Shown: positions 22,607-34,165 of the stretch, one piece after another
Numbering within the stretch: position 1 is the first letter of the stretch
How the letters are laid out: each line of letters starts with the position of its first letter
NCBI GenBank assembly: GCA_021292165.1
Contig: CM037880.1
Coordinates: 22,280,051 to 22,344,050, forward strand
Direction: 5' to 3'
Origin: Shinisaurus crocodilurus
Lineage: Eukaryota; Chordata; Lepidosauria; Squamata; Shinisauridae
DNA length: 64,000 nucleotides
Made by a program: the position numbers and the translations under genes
Notes under the pieces: model-generated
The model's database searches: none
What the model was told of the DNA's origin: nothing
What the model saw: the letters and a program-made list of their open reading frames with translations, nothing else

Positions 22607-23100
22607 TCTTGCTTTTCTCCTGCTGTTATTTAAACTGTTCCTTTTTCAGGAGCAATTAGGTTCTCGTCCTCAGTCCGAAGTGAGCACAGGTGTGTATATT
22701 GTTGCCACCTCTTAATTATTATTACTCTCAGCAACAAAACATAAAAATAAAAATAAAATTGGTATAGAGTTTGACAAACTGCCAAAATAGAGCCAAGTTC
22801 AGCCACAAGTAGCAAGTAGTTTTCAAGGTAAATGCACTCCCACACTGCTAAAAACTGCACTGTTAGGGCGTAAGACTGATAAGACTGCGGGACTGCAAGC
22901 ACAAGGCCTTTGAAGCAAAAACAAAAGCAGAAACAGTAAAAAACGCTCGTAAGGCTAAAATCTAAAATAACAACTGCAATCTAATCCAGTCTGAAGTATT
23001 CAATCTGGGGAATTCAGCTGCTAATTTAAAAGCAACATAATATTTAGAATAAAAGAAAGTAGAAACGAACGCAGAGCTCCCGCACAGCAGCCTCTTCCGT

Positions 23101-23110
23101 CGCCATCTTG
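23101..23110 (-). promoter_or_regulatory. YY1-like site (CAAGATGGCG) at the LINE 5' end
   Basis: The minus strand reads CAAGATGGCG starting 12 nt inside the 5' terminus of the LINE. It matches the YY1 core AAnATGGCG. Human L1 has a YY1 site in nearly the same place that sets the transcription start, so an equivalent internal-promoter role is inferred. Confidence 0.6.
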
Positions 23111-23141
23111 CCTAATGCCACCCGAGCACATTACACCGGTT

Positions 23142-23900
23142 CTGGCCCGTTTGCACTGGCTGCCAATATGCTTCCGAATCCGAGCCAAATTCAAGGTGCT
23201 GGTTCATCTAACCTATAAAGCCCTACACGGCTTAGGACCACAATACCTGATGGAACGTCTCTCCCAACCGCAATCTACCCGGACACTACACTCAACATCT
23301 GGGGCCCTCCTCCGACTGCCACCTCCAAGAGAGGCTCGGCTGGTGGCAACAAGGAGGAGGGCCTTCTCAGTGGTAGCCCCCCAATTGTGGAATAAGCTCC
23401 CCACTGAGACCCGCCTGGCGCCAACCTTACTATCTTTTCAGCGCCAGGTTAAGACTTCCCTCTTTGCCAAGGCATTCAATAGTTAAGAGCTCAATATAGC
23501 ACTGGGGGGGGGGGGGAGAGAATTGTCACCTGTAGGCTTAGTTTTATTAACTTTTGAATTGTTATTTTAAACTGTGCTTTTAAATTTGGTTTTATAATCT
23601 TTTTAACTATATTGTATGTTTTATTGTTGTTTTTATGTATAAATTGTTGTGAACCCAGCGGTGTTCACGTACCTGTGAGCGTCCTCCGCGCCGCTCGAGC
23701 TGCCACCGACTGGCGCACTGGTCCCGTTGCGTCACTTCCGGCACGCTGGACGGAGGTAGGCCTGTGCGAGCCTCGCGCAGGCGTCAGCAGGGCCGATTTC
23801 GGCCCACTATGCCTGCGCGAGGCAAACGGTTACATCACTACATGAACCGCCCAGAGAGCTTGGGCTGTGGGGCGGTTTACAAATGAAATGAAATGACACC
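23142..23900 (+). mobile_element. L2-type LINE, 3' part (continuation after the nested LINE)
   Basis: The reading frame resumes with LARLHWLPICFRIRAKFKVL and ends RQVKTSLFAKAFNS-stop near 23487. A 3' UTR follows, finishing with AACCGCCCAGAGAGCTTGGG, GGGCGGTTTACAAATG and a short GAAAT tail, the usual L2-type end. A further 187-bp insertion sits inside this 3' UTR. Confidence 0.85.
23656..23842. mobile_element. GC-rich short insertion in the L2 3' UTR
   Basis: It breaks the L2 consensus GTGAACC|GCCCAG and is flanked by TGAACC on both sides (23650-23655 and 23843-23848). Its core (23779-23840), containing GGCCGATTTCGGCCCACTAT and GGTTACATCACTA, is clearly related to the core of the Tigger-like element at 26514-26774. 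Confidence 0.6.
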
Positions 23901-24132
23901 TTTCAGTACCATTGGCACACTGTACAACTCTCCTAGCAGTTTTTATGTGTTTAGAATCCCTCCCACCCACCCACCCTGCGTCTGTTTGCCTCTGTCAGTT
24001 ACTCATGGCTATAGCTGCCCTTCTCATCCTTGTAGACATCATGGAGTAGTCCCATCAACATTACTGTGTGTGATTAAATCCCACATTTGTTGCAAGTTAA
24101 AACCAGAAGATTTGCATTTAATTTCAAAATGA

Positions 24133-24223
24133 ATTGAACAAACACTGGATAACACTGATTAGTGAAGATGATTTCCTGCATAATGGCTATTGGAAAAAGG
24201 ACAGTGATCTCGGATTATCTTAC
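24133..24223 (+). repeat. 91-bp segment, first of two identical copies
   Basis: Identical base for base to 26395-26485 by direct reading, 2262 bp apart in the same orientation. Confidence 0.9.
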
Positions 24224-26217
24224 CCAAACATACTATGCACTCCAAGGGACCATTAAACATGACTTTAGTACACTGTCAGAAAATTACTAAACACCTCCTA
24301 GTCAACATGAGGCATTTTGGCTAGAGGGTCTACCCGCATAACTCACACCCTGATAGTTTGCCCTGATGTATAAGTAAATTCAGTAAATAAAGGAAATCCT
24401 TTGCTCCTCACCATCAATAAGATCAAATAAGCTGCCGCACTTAGAGGAATCCACTAAGGAGTTAACCAGGAAAAGACATGGCAGTTGCTTGATTCCATAT
24501 CTGCATACAGGAAATGAGTGAATCCATTGGCAGAATCCCATTATTACCTTTATGTTAATGCAAGGAGTTGCCTTTGGATTGGGCAAGACTGCTGTTTCTG
24601 TAACAGCAGCTCTCAGTGATGGAATAGCCCACAACAACCAATGCTGGAAACCCATTATGAGTCAGAACTTCTCAATACGAGGCTTTTAACCTGCCTCTTT
24701 ACCAAAACTTCTGCTTCCGGATTCTTTGCGGGATTAAGATTGGCTCTCTTACACATTTTTTTTTCCTGGGGGTTTTCTTTCTCTGCCTTTCTATATGTTC
24801 CATTACACAGCCACAAGGTGGTACTGCGTTATAGCAGAATTGCAAAAATACATGACCATTTTGTAGCATTTTATAGCACACTATCCTTTTAATAACTCAT
24901 TATACTCATTCTAAAAAAAGCTCCTCCAAGATTTTTCAGCCCCTCCAAAATTACAAATGAACTCTGACCAACAATAAATTTGGATTTCTTTCAATTTAAC
25001 CTCTAGTTTCCACATCGTCATGCATATGGCCATCAAGTTTTCACATCATATTCATGAGGGATAGAAACTTGTTTTTAAATAAAAACTAAGATGCCCATGT
25101 TTCTAAGGAAGATCCAGAGGCTTTAAGAGCCATGGAGAAAGGGAGAAATAATCCAGTAAAGGCATTCACCCACATCTCAAAAGTCTGTGCAATTGAGAAT
25201 CATTTTTCGGCAACCTTCCTGTCAATGTGTACTTTTTTCTACTGGGCTGGAGATGTCAGAGAAATTTAATTTACATTTCTCTCTGATAGTTTAGAATGGA
25301 CTTCAGAGCCAGTAACTGTAAGGTGCACAACAACCCCCTTTCATCATGAATAAAAGAACAAAACTTCCTCTCTTCTAATTTTCAATTGGTAAATTGCATG
25401 GGAATATACTGTTACACAGCTAATACTATAGTGCATTCAGTAAATATGTTAAATACAAAGACAGATTGGTGTCAAGGTCAGAGATGCTGGTGCTATGAAC
25501 TGTGTGTTCCATATTTTATTAGAACACAATAAACCAAAATAACTGTGAACAAATAAACCACACTGAAAGAGCAAAAAGGATCTCCAGCTATGAAGCAGGC
25601 ACACTGTTATGTAAAAGTCGCTGGCATGAATGATTAAGAAAAAAAGCTTGAACAAGGGATGACCACTAGATTTGGAGGACATTTTCAGAACAGCATTGAT
25701 TCTGACTTTACAAGCTTTATTCGAGCAATTAACAAATCATCCCTTGAAACTTCTGTAGTACATACAAATTCTAGATGAGCTGGAAGGTGTAGAGAACTTA
25801 ATTTCAGGTTTTTAAAAAAATGGCCTTTTTTTACTTTAACATTTTAAATACCGGTATTATATGTATGTGAAGTGGCTCTCATAGTACAGGTTGGAAAACA
25901 ACTTCACACAAGTTATTTCCCCAAAATAAAGTAGTTTGTCAGAAGCTGAAGCAGCATTACTAACAGTGACACCCCACTCATTGCTTAATTGCTAGGGAAA
26001 TTCACCTTCCTGCATGGGCTGCCTAAATTTCTTAAACCTCTAGCCAAGAAATAGTTATGTAGCCTTTGATCAATACAGAGCGCAGTTGTCCTTATACTAG
26101 ATTAAGAATAAATTTGGCTCCCTCTGGTGGTATAGCCTGAAATATTCTTGTAAAAGTTCTACAAGAAAATATCCAAAATCGTATCACCACAATACCTTTA
26201 TCAGGCCAACTCCACAT
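24224..26217. other. No gene seen
   Basis: Two kilobases of apparently unique AT-rich sequence. Short open frames (for example 24641-24892) lack splice context or recognisable domains. Confidence 0.5.
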
Positions 26218-26394
26218 ACATAAGAAGAGCCCTGCTGGATCAGAGCAAAGGTCTATCTAGCCCAGCATTCTGCTCCCACAGTGGCCAACCAAATGCCTAT
26301 GGGAAGCCAAGAAGACATGAGCACAATGGCACCCTCCCACTCGTGTTCCTCAGCAACTGGCATCCAGAGGCATACTGCTCCTGATACTGAAGAC
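26218..26394 (-). mobile_element. CR1-type LINE 3' terminus
   Basis: CATAAGAAGAGCCCTGCTGG, TCTAGCCCAGCATTCTG and CACAGTGGCCAACCAAATGC are the reverse complement of the CR1 end. Confidence 0.7.
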
Positions 26395-26485
26395 ATTGAA
26401 CAAACACTGGATAACACTGATTAGTGAAGATGATTTCCTGCATAATGGCTATTGGAAAAAGGACAGTGATCTCGGATTATCTTAC
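26395..26485 (+). repeat. 91-bp segment, second identical copy, followed by its own inverted end
   Basis: The last 13 bases (CGGATTATCTTAC, 26473-26485) are followed after 6 nt by their perfect reverse complement (26492-26504). The copy lies between a CR1 end and the Tigger-like MITE. Confidence 0.9.
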
Positions 26486-26513
26486 AATACAGTAAGATAA
26501 TCCGAAGACAATA

Positions 26514-26774
26514 CAGTAATACCTTGGATTGCAAGCACAATTCGTTCTGGAACCATGCTTGTAATCCAAAACACTCTTATATCAAAGCGAGTCTCTGACA
26601 GGCGTGAGTGGGGCCGATTTTCGGCCCGCTATACCCGCTCGAGGCGAGCGGTTACATCCCTACGACTTGTATTGCAAGACGTCACTTGTTTATCAAGTCA
26701 AAATTTATTTTAAAAAATTGCTTGTCTTGCAAAACGCTCTCAGACCAAGTTACTTGCAATCCAAGGTATTACTG
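26514..26774. mobile_element. Tigger/pogo-like MITE (261 bp)
   Basis: The termini CAGTAATACCTTGGATTGCAAG and its inverse are flanked by TA on both sides (26512-26513, 26775-26776), as for Tc1/mariner-pogo elements. Internal sequence between the TIRs includes a GC-rich block (26599-26662) shared with 23656-23842. No transposase. Confidence 0.85.
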
Positions 26775-26789
26775 TATATAGCCACTGTC

Positions 26790-27545
26790 ATGCCCCTACT
26801 GGAGGGCTCCTCCTCCCACTCTGAGGAGCTTGAACTCCAGTGGAGCCTGGTGGTTCCAATGTCAGTAGGGTGGTGTATCTGTTAGGTTTTGCATGGGCAG
26901 AACGAGGATTGTCACCTGACATCAGGATTGTCACCTGACATGGAGGATGTCTCTTGAGGTGAAGTACACAAGGTCTATTGTCACCAGACATAGTCTCAAG
27001 GTCTATGACTCAGACTCATGGGACAAGAAGTTTGGAGTAAACAGGTTTGAATAACAGGTTATATAACTGGTGAGTAATATCCTATTTATAGATACTATAA
27101 ATAGGGTCTTACTATATAAGTTGGGGTAAGTCACACATCCCCTCACTTCCTCATTGTCTCTTGTTCTGGACTTCTACTTCAAGTCAGTCACTTCACTTCA
27201 TGTCAGCCTTATCCACTGGGGTCTTGGATTTGAATCTGCAATCATGTAGTGAGTAAGAGATGCATTGCTTGCCTTAATCCCATGTAATTGGGTCTTAAAA
27301 ATAAACTCTTTAATCTTTATTAACTGCTGTTATCTCCTCCTTCCGTCTGCGTGACTGGGACTGAGGGTCACTGGCCAGGAGAGCTTTTGAACCCGGGTCA
27401 GTCCATCTCTCACAGTATCCACTCCAGGTTTTAGTCTGAACTTTTAAGCTATCCATGGCGCTGAACCCTAGCCCCAAAATAGGTTCAGAACCATGGATAG
27501 CTCCTTAAAAGTTCAGAGGCAGATCAGTAGGGCTCCTTTAAAAAG
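26790..27545. repeat. Foldback-type repeat split by the solo LTR
   Basis: The left piece (CCCTACTGGAGGGCTCC ... CAGTAGGGTGG) and the right piece (GCTATCCATGGCGCTGAACC ... CCATGGATAGCTCCTTAAAA) share the CTATCCATGG/CCATGGATAG core of the palindrome at 34444-34643. Boundaries are approximate. Confidence 0.5.
26880..27414 (+). mobile_element. Solo LTR (535 bp) with TATA box and poly(A) signal
   Basis: It starts TGTTAGG and ends TCTCACA, flanked by GTATC at 26875-26879 and 27415-27419. TATATAAG is at 27113-27120 and AATAAA at 27300-27305, in the order expected for U3-R-U5. A direct repeat of AGGATTGTCACCTGACAT occurs twice at about 26907-26942 in U3. It is nested in an older foldback repeat. Confidence 0.88.
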
Positions 27546-27904
27546 AAGCACTCAAGTCCAAAGAAGGACTCTCCTCAAGAGGAGGTAACTCCACAGGAGC
27601 AAGGCTTGTAATGTACTGCAACTGTGCCTTGAGGAGACTGAGGCGGCTCTGGTACTATAAGCCTGCATTATCAGACTAGCCTTCGCTGAAAACAATGCTG
27701 TTTCTTCAGCTCCAGTAGTTTCTACTCTGACCTTCACTTGTGTTTGGACCTCCATTTTATCAATCTTTGGACTTCTGCCTGATGCTGCCTTTTGGACTTT
27801 GATTCTTCTTGGCTGATACCTTGTATATTTGACTTTGGCTACTCATCTGCCTTCTCTCTGGAAAATTCATGTTTGTCCAGTAAAACTGTGCTTGACTTCT
27901 TTAT

Positions 27905-28690
27905 TGTTTGTCTAATCCCTTTTTAAGCCATCCAAGTTGGTGGCCATCACTACATCATGTGGTAGCAAATTCCATAGCTTAACTATTTGCTGTCAGTGCC
28001 AGCTCCAGGTTTTTGAGGGCCCTTGGGCAAGACATCCTCAATGGGCTCCCCTCCCTTAGTGAGTCTGCCTTTCCACCCCCACTATCACCAGCTGCTATTG
28101 CCCCTCATCCTTTCTCATAAGGCTTGACAGGCAGAGAGCCATTGAGCAAGTAGGCAGTGGCATCTACTGCTTCTTCTCACCACCTCCATTGTCTGGGCCA
28201 GAGTGAGAGGCAGGTGAACAAGCAGGCTGCAATGGTGAAGATGAGGAGCAACTCTATGGGGCTCTTGTCAGTGGGCCCCTGCTGGGGCGTGGGCCCTCAG
28301 CAGGTGCCCAACCATGCCTACCCTTGACACCAGCCCGGCCCCTGTGTTTTGTGAAGAACTTCCTTTTCTCTGTCCTAAATCTCCCACAATTCAACTGCAC
28401 TGGATGACCCTCAGTTCTAGTATTATGAGAGGGAGACATTTTCTCCCTCTTTCATAATACCTGGGGTCATCCACCTATCCACATTCTCCAGGCCATAATT
28501 TTATATACTTCTCTCATGACACCCATTACTCACATTTTTTCTAAGCTAAATAGCCCCGAACATTATAACCTTTCCTTACATAGGTGTTGCTCCAGCTCCT
28601 TGACCATTTTGGTTGCATCTTTTGCATCTTTTCCAGCTCGTTTCTGAAATGACCGTAAGTGTATACAGTACTCCTGCACCTAATTCCCCC
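27905..28690 (-). mobile_element. CR1-type LINE 3' region, interrupted at 27994-28344
   Basis: CCATCCAAGTTGGTGGCCAT and GTAGCAAATTCCATAGCTTA on the left, and GAAGAACTTCCTTTTCTCTG, TCATGACACCCATTAC and CCTTGACCATTTTGGTTGC on the right, are successive antisense CR1 blocks. A separate insertion sits between them. Confidence 0.7.
27994..28344. mobile_element. Probable hAT-like insertion in CR1
   Basis: It starts CAGTGCCAGCTCC and ends GCCCGGCCCCTG, a weak inverted match. The flanking 8-mers TTTGCTGT and TGTTTTGT agree only partly, so this is an old copy. No coding content. Confidence 0.45.
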
Positions 28691-29094
28691 CCCCATGAAA
28701 GTGTGTCTGAAGAACTGCATAAAATGGAGGTGACCATGCGTGAAGTCTTCTAATGAACTGTCAAACTAAAAAGCTTCAAGTCACCAGGGCCAAAATTCAT
28801 TTACCTGGGAGTTCTTAAAGAGAGTCCATGAGACAGTACTGAACTATTAACTATAATATGTAACATCATTAAAATTAGCTTCCATATCAGAGGCTAATAC
28901 TCTTCAGGTCAAACAAAAAGCAAAGGTAGTTGTGTTGGATAAAAGAAAAATTCCAAAAGAAACCGTCCCAAATCCATATCTCCATAATATTTATTAGTAT
29001 TATAATACTGATTAGTATTATAACACCTAATACTTTATTAGGCCAACTCAAATGTCACAAAATAGCTTTGTGTGTGACCTGGAAAATAGCAAAT

Positions 29095-29440
29095 TTAAGG
29101 AACAACTATGTGGCCCCTAGACAGTATCTGAGGGACCATGGAATATTTCAGATATCCAAATCGGAGGTTGGAGCTAGGAATTGGCATTCCGGCCCTTCTC
29201 CCCCTCACAGCTGGCATGGAAAGAACCATGCCAGCTGCTCTCCAAGATTGGGAAAGCAACTTTGGAGAGGGAGAAAAGGGGGCATTTCGGGGGGCAGGGA
29301 GGCGAAGAGACTGGAGAGGCCGGGATACAAACTATCCTGTGCAAAAAAGCCCAGCTGGCGAAATATGCAGGGTGGGAAGACAGGGAGGCCATCACTCCTC
29401 CCACACTGCATAGGATGACTGTAAGCCTCCATGTTCAGGG
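29095..29440. repeat. GC-rich MITE-like repeat copy
   Basis: GGCCCCTAGACAGTATCTG, CTCACAGCTGGCATGGAAAG and CATGCCAGCTGC are shared with the family. There is a loose end at GCATAGGATGACTG. Confidence 0.55.
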
Positions 29441-29984
29441 GCTTATATGCATTGCAGCAGCAAGATGATCTTATACCACCTGAAGCTGGGACTTTATTCT
29501 CTGATGGTACATCCCCTCCCAACAACTAGGTAAAGCTACCCAATTTGGCTTTCTTCTTTTGTTTTTAACCTAGTACACTATCTAAAATTCTCATTTTGTT
29601 AGTAATAAAATGGTCTAGTTTCTCTCTACTTCTGTTTTCCACCTACCAAGGAACCTGTGTGTTTTGCCTAAGGGTAGAGATTTAAAAAAAATAATAATTT
29701 AGAAACAGCTGGATTTTATATTTAAAAAAATGGGGTATCAACCATTGTTTGTTTCGTCTTCCCAGCAATCCTTGGGAAGTTCCCAGCAGACATATCTTTT
29801 ACAGTTGGCTGCATAGATTTCACATGTCTGCTACCATTGCAGGTTGGTAGCTAACCAATTTCATTCTTTTTGAGATGCAATTAGTATTTAGTGTAAATTC
29901 AGCGGAGAACACCCATGAAGACTGGTGACTGTGCACATTCATATCCATGTGTGGAAAAGATGTACACACTGAATGGAGACATGA

Positions 29985-30675
29985 AACTGGTCCTGGATGG
30001 TGATGCCAATATCATACTGCCCTTATACAAATCTATGGTGTGACCTCACTTGGAATATTTGTACAGTTCTGTTCAACATACCAAAAAACCCCAACACTGT
30101 AGAGTGCACAAAAGGGCAACTAAAATGATCCAAGGGGTGGGAGCAACTCCCTTATGAGGAAAGGTTACAACATGTGGGACTGTTTCGCTTAGAGAAATAG
30201 TAAGTGAGGGGAAACATACTAGCGGTGTACAGAATTATACATGGTGTGGAAAAAGTGGATAGGGAGACATTTCTCTCCCTCTCTCACATTAGAACTTGGG
30301 ATCATCCCATGCAGCTGGTTGGTGGCAGCTTCAAGACAGATAAAAGGAAGCACTTCTTCACACATCACATAGTTACACTATGGAATTAACTTCCACAAGT
30401 AGCAATAGCCACCACTTTGGATGGTTTTAAAAGATTAGACAAATCCATGGAGGATAAGACTACCAATGGCTACTAGTTCTGATGGCTATATTCCACCTCC
30501 AGTATCAGAAGCAGTATGCCCATGTACACCAGTTGCTGGGGAACATGGGTGGGAGGGTAATACTGCACTCATGTCCCGCTTTTGGGTTTCCCGAGGACAG
30601 CTTTTTGGCCACTGTGTGGACAGAATGCTGGACTAGACCTTCGTCTGATCCTGCACAGCTCTTCTTGTGTTCACT
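29985..30675 (+). mobile_element. CR1-type LINE 3' end
   Basis: Contains AAAGGGCAACTAAAATGATC, CTCCCTTATGAGGAAAGGTT, AAGTGGATAGGGAGACATTT, GATTAGACAAATCCATGGAGG and GAATGCTGGACTAGACCTT, in the order of reptile CR1 3' ends. Untranslated or decayed. Confidence 0.75.
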
Positions 30676-30679
30676 ACTC

Positions 30680-31325
30680 CTGAAGGAGCAGGTTTGCTGC
30701 TTGGGAGCACTCATGGATTTATCAGTATCAGTGGAAGCACAGCTGGAGTTGAAGGCCAGGACTCCAGGAGTGCCTTTGAGCAGCTTAGGCTAGTATGTCA
30801 GGTGCAACCCTTGAGCAGTCAGACCAGGCTACAGTTACACCCATGCACTAGTTACTTCTAAACTTGACTATTGTAACACACACTACATGCCTTTGATGAT
30901 GGTTTGGAAACATTCATTGCTTCAAAATATTGCCACCTGAATGTTCCTGGGGGCCAGTAGATCCAAACATATTACAGCAATCTTGCACCAATTGCATTGG
31001 TTACTAGAGCATTTCAGGACCAAGTCAAAGTGCTGGTGTTAAACCTTTAAAGCCCTAAAGAGTTTGAGGCCAGGTTATGTACAGGACTGCCTTAACTCAT
31101 ATGATCCAGCCCATTTGTTAATATCAGGTATAACGGTTCTGCTTGTGTGCCCACCAGATCAATTAGGTTGGGGACACAGGAGACAGAGCCTTCTTGGTGG
31201 TGGCCCACCACCTCATGGTTGTGGAATTTCCTTCCTATAGAGTAATACATGCCCCTTCAGTTCAGACTTTTAAGCATGCCTTGAAAACACATTGCTTCCA
31301 GACTGCCTTTCTTTAACTTTTTTTT
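30680..31325 (+). mobile_element. Old L2-type LINE fragment
   Basis: Decayed matches to the L2 C-terminal region: CTAAACTTGACTATTGTAA (the LDYCN block), CCAATTGCATTGGTTACTAG (LHWLP block) and TTAAAGCCCTAAAGAG. There are many stops. Confidence 0.6.
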
Positions 31326-31596
31326 ATGTCACTGAATTTTGAAACTCAATGTTTCTTTGCAATATTGTATTCTTATAGTTTGATGCTTCAGATTATCTTG
31401 ATAGTATTTCATCTCACTGTGGTACTTCAGCCCTATTTAGTCATTCTCTTACTGCATTTACCTAACATGCAAAGAAAGGGAGTGCTCCAGCTTTGCCCCC
31501 CTCCTTGGTCACATCGGTCCCCCTCTACTCATGGAGGGTAACTGTCTGAAGAGAAGAGCCTCCTCTATCCAGGGGGGCTCTCCACATAAGCCAGAA

Positions 31597-31815
31597 TGCT
31601 TATTTTCCAGACTAACTGTAGATTAACTGTGGGTTGTTTAACCCACGATTAACCCATAGTATCTGGGTTTGGACATCACAGAGCAACCTCTGATTTGGCC
31701 GATCGAGGTTGCATATTCAAAATGGTAGCGGCACACACCCAGCACATGCTGCAGCCAAATTGTGGGTTAATTAACCCACAATTTGCTGTCCTTACATGTG
31801 AACCAGGTCAATGAA
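31597..31815. repeat. Related GGGTT-rich repeat
   Basis: GTGGGTTGTTTAACCCACG, GTGGGTTAATTAACCCACAAT and the end ACATGTGAACCAGGTCA fit the same group. Confidence 0.5.
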
Positions 31816-32439
31816 CTCTTTGGGACATGACTGGATAACCTCACATTCATTCAAAAATTAAAATGCAATCCACTAACAGAAGCAGAGTAGGAGGTTGAAA
31901 GAGTTGATTCCTAACTAAAGATATTCTATCTTTTGTTACAGCAACAGAAGCAACAAACATAGTGCATAATCCAGTCAAAGTTAAGCACTTTAAAGTTCAA
32001 CAGCTTTCACAAGCACAGAGTTGAGCAAATCCTTAAATCTTTCCAATGAAACCAGCAGGATTCTAAATGCTTACATAGATGTGGGGGATGGGACATTTTA
32101 CTACTCCAAATCAAATTTCAATGTATCTTGTTGGGACAGTAAAACACCCCCAAACAAAGGCATGTGTGTTGTGTCAGAAGAAGAGCATGTAAATATTTTG
32201 CCTTGGATCCATTTAAAAAAAACAAAAAAAAAACTGCATGAAACAATCCCCGCCCCCGCCCCCCATACATTAACATTGGGTGGGACAAGAAAACACTCCA
32301 ATGGCAAATATCAACAGACCTGAAAACACTCCAATGGCAATATCAATATACCTTTTGGGATGCTGTTGTGGTATGTGTGTTTTTGGTCCCAGGAACATTT
32401 TGTGTGTAGAAAGAAAACTGTAAATAGTAACACTTTCCA

Positions 32440-32560
32440 GAAGGATAGCCATATTAGTCTGTTGCAGCAAAAGCAATGAGTCTGGTGGCATCTTAAAGTC
32501 TAACAAATTTATTATGACATAGGTTTTTGTGGATACTATCCACATAATTTACTACTAAGC
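32440..32560 (-). repeat. Copy of the same repeat, antisense
   Basis: GATAGCCATATTAGTCTGTTG, GGTGGCATCTTAAAGTCTAAC and AAATTTATTATGAC. Confidence 0.55.
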
Positions 32561-32576
32561 AGATGGCAATGTCCTA

Positions 32577-32668
32577 GGACAGCCTTCCCCAACCATGCTG
32601 GCTGGAGGGTGGTGGGAGTTGTAGTCCAACACATCTGGAGGGCACCAAGTTGGGGAAAGCTGTCCTAT
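32577..32668. repeat. Palindromic MITE, shortened copy
   Basis: AGGACAGCCTTCCCCAACC and GTTGGGGAAAGCTGTCCT arms. Part of the left arm is lost. Confidence 0.7.
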
Positions 32669-34059
32669 GAAGAATACACTGTAGGTCTACTTCTGTGTAA
32701 ATTCTGCAATGAAAAGTGCACCTGGGGTAAGATTGTACCCCACCATTGCTGAAGAAGGACTTGTCAACTCAATTATCTCGGTGCTGGCTGCAATCTCATA
32801 AAAAGTCATGCAGTTCACTTCACATCATTGTGCAAGGTATTCTTTCATTACCAATTATTGGGGGGGGGTCTCCTTCACAAAGAAGAGGTGAACATCCGTC
32901 AGTCACTTCCAATCAGATGTACAGAAGCACTTGAGCCTAATTGTCTGAGTAAGCTCCAGACACTTAGTGATTTCATAAACACGGCCCACAGGTGCATCCT
33001 GAAGACTTTTCCCCAAATGCCTGAGGTGTGTTACCATATTAGTGTACTGCACTTCAGAGTGAATTACTCTGTGGTAAGTAAGTTTAACTCATCTCATTCT
33101 TCATTTCTGTAAATGAGCAGTTGGGAGGGCACAGGGTTAGTCACCATACATTCCTGCCTGCGATTCCCTCACTTTCCCATCGTAAGCTAGGAAGGGGAAT
33201 TGCTGCAAACTTCTACATACACATGACAGCCCTCATGTACACAACATATTCAATGTACAAAATGCCCTTCATTTTCTTTATTGGGGAATATTCTGTTTCA
33301 CAATAATTAGGAACCAAATTCTAAACGTAGGGGCACTGTCATTTAGTTACCTCAGGTAACTTTAGGCTGGAATGCTTTCCCTCAGAACATTTAGTTCTAG
33401 AGATTCTCATGAGGTAAAATTTCTGCTGACTGCACAAGACTGTTTCTGTGTTTTACTATTAGGCTCAAACTTTTATTTGAGGCTAGTTTTAATAATGAAA
33501 GCCAAATCAATGGAGACAAGAGTTAAAGGCACACATTTATTTTTTAGGCTATTCTGAACCTTGATATCTTATTGTATTAGGGAATGAAAGATACATAGAT
33601 GTTTATTAAATTGAAAGTTACCACACACTAGTCTAGGGGTAGGCAGCTGCTTTAGACAAAGCCCAAATACCAAACTGAAGTGGCCTGCTTTGGAGGTATG
33701 ACTCAGTCTGGATCCCCCCTATTGGATTTCAATGGGTCTTCTCTTAAGTATGATTCAGTCCAGATCCAATCCAATGAAAATAACAGATGGAAAAGCATGC
33801 ATCATAAGAACAGAAGCAAAATATAGAAAGTGGTGCTTACTTATTTTATATAGATTTTTATCTTCTCTTTCAAGACATATTGGGCTAAGGAAGTTAAAAT
33901 TTAAGGTGAATCATACAGCATTATAGACAGGAAGTGAACCTTTACTATGACCTCTTAAATATTAAACTACTTTGCATTTGAATATTAACTTGATGCCCAA
34001 GAGGAAGAAAGAATCTGTGTCGAGAGACTAATACTATGCTCGTCTCCTCACCTCTGTGT
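32669..34059. other. No gene seen
   Basis: Mostly unique AT-rich sequence with no recognised repeat or exon. Confidence 0.5.
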
Positions 34060-34165
34060 TCAATGAGAATTACTCCCAGGTAATCCTGTGCATAGCATTA
34101 CCTGGGGTTAAGTTCCATTGAACACAGTGTGATTTGCAGGTAGACATGATAGGGTTGCACTGTAA
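34060..34165. repeat. Short palindromic repeat copy
   Basis: ATTACTCCCAGGTAATCCTG and GGTAGACATGATAGGGTTGC follow the family pattern. Confidence 0.55.

Larger units (their letters stand above)
17551..23121 (-). mobile_element. Full-length, apparently intact I/Vingi-like LINE (non-LTR retrotransposon)
   Basis: A 5571-bp insertion is bounded by a perfect 20-bp target duplication, CCGAGCACATTACACCGGTT, at 17531-17550 and 23122-23141. It splits an L2-type LINE whose reading frame (HITPV...) resumes on the other side. The element runs on the minus strand: a 5' UTR of about 515 nt, ORF1, ORF2 overlapping in the -1 frame, a short 3' UTR, and the end AATAAAGAATTCACATTC without a poly(A) tail. Both ORFs are free of stops and the duplication is perfect, so insertion was recent. 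The apurinic-type endonuclease, a YADD reverse transcriptase and a C-terminal CxC...H...C motif place it in the I superfamily; Vingi is my best guess from memory of squamate elements. Confidence 0.93.

Noticed and set aside
24641..24892. 83-codon open frame as a small gene
   Set aside because: Its composition is that of AT-rich noncoding DNA, with no homologous features or splice context.
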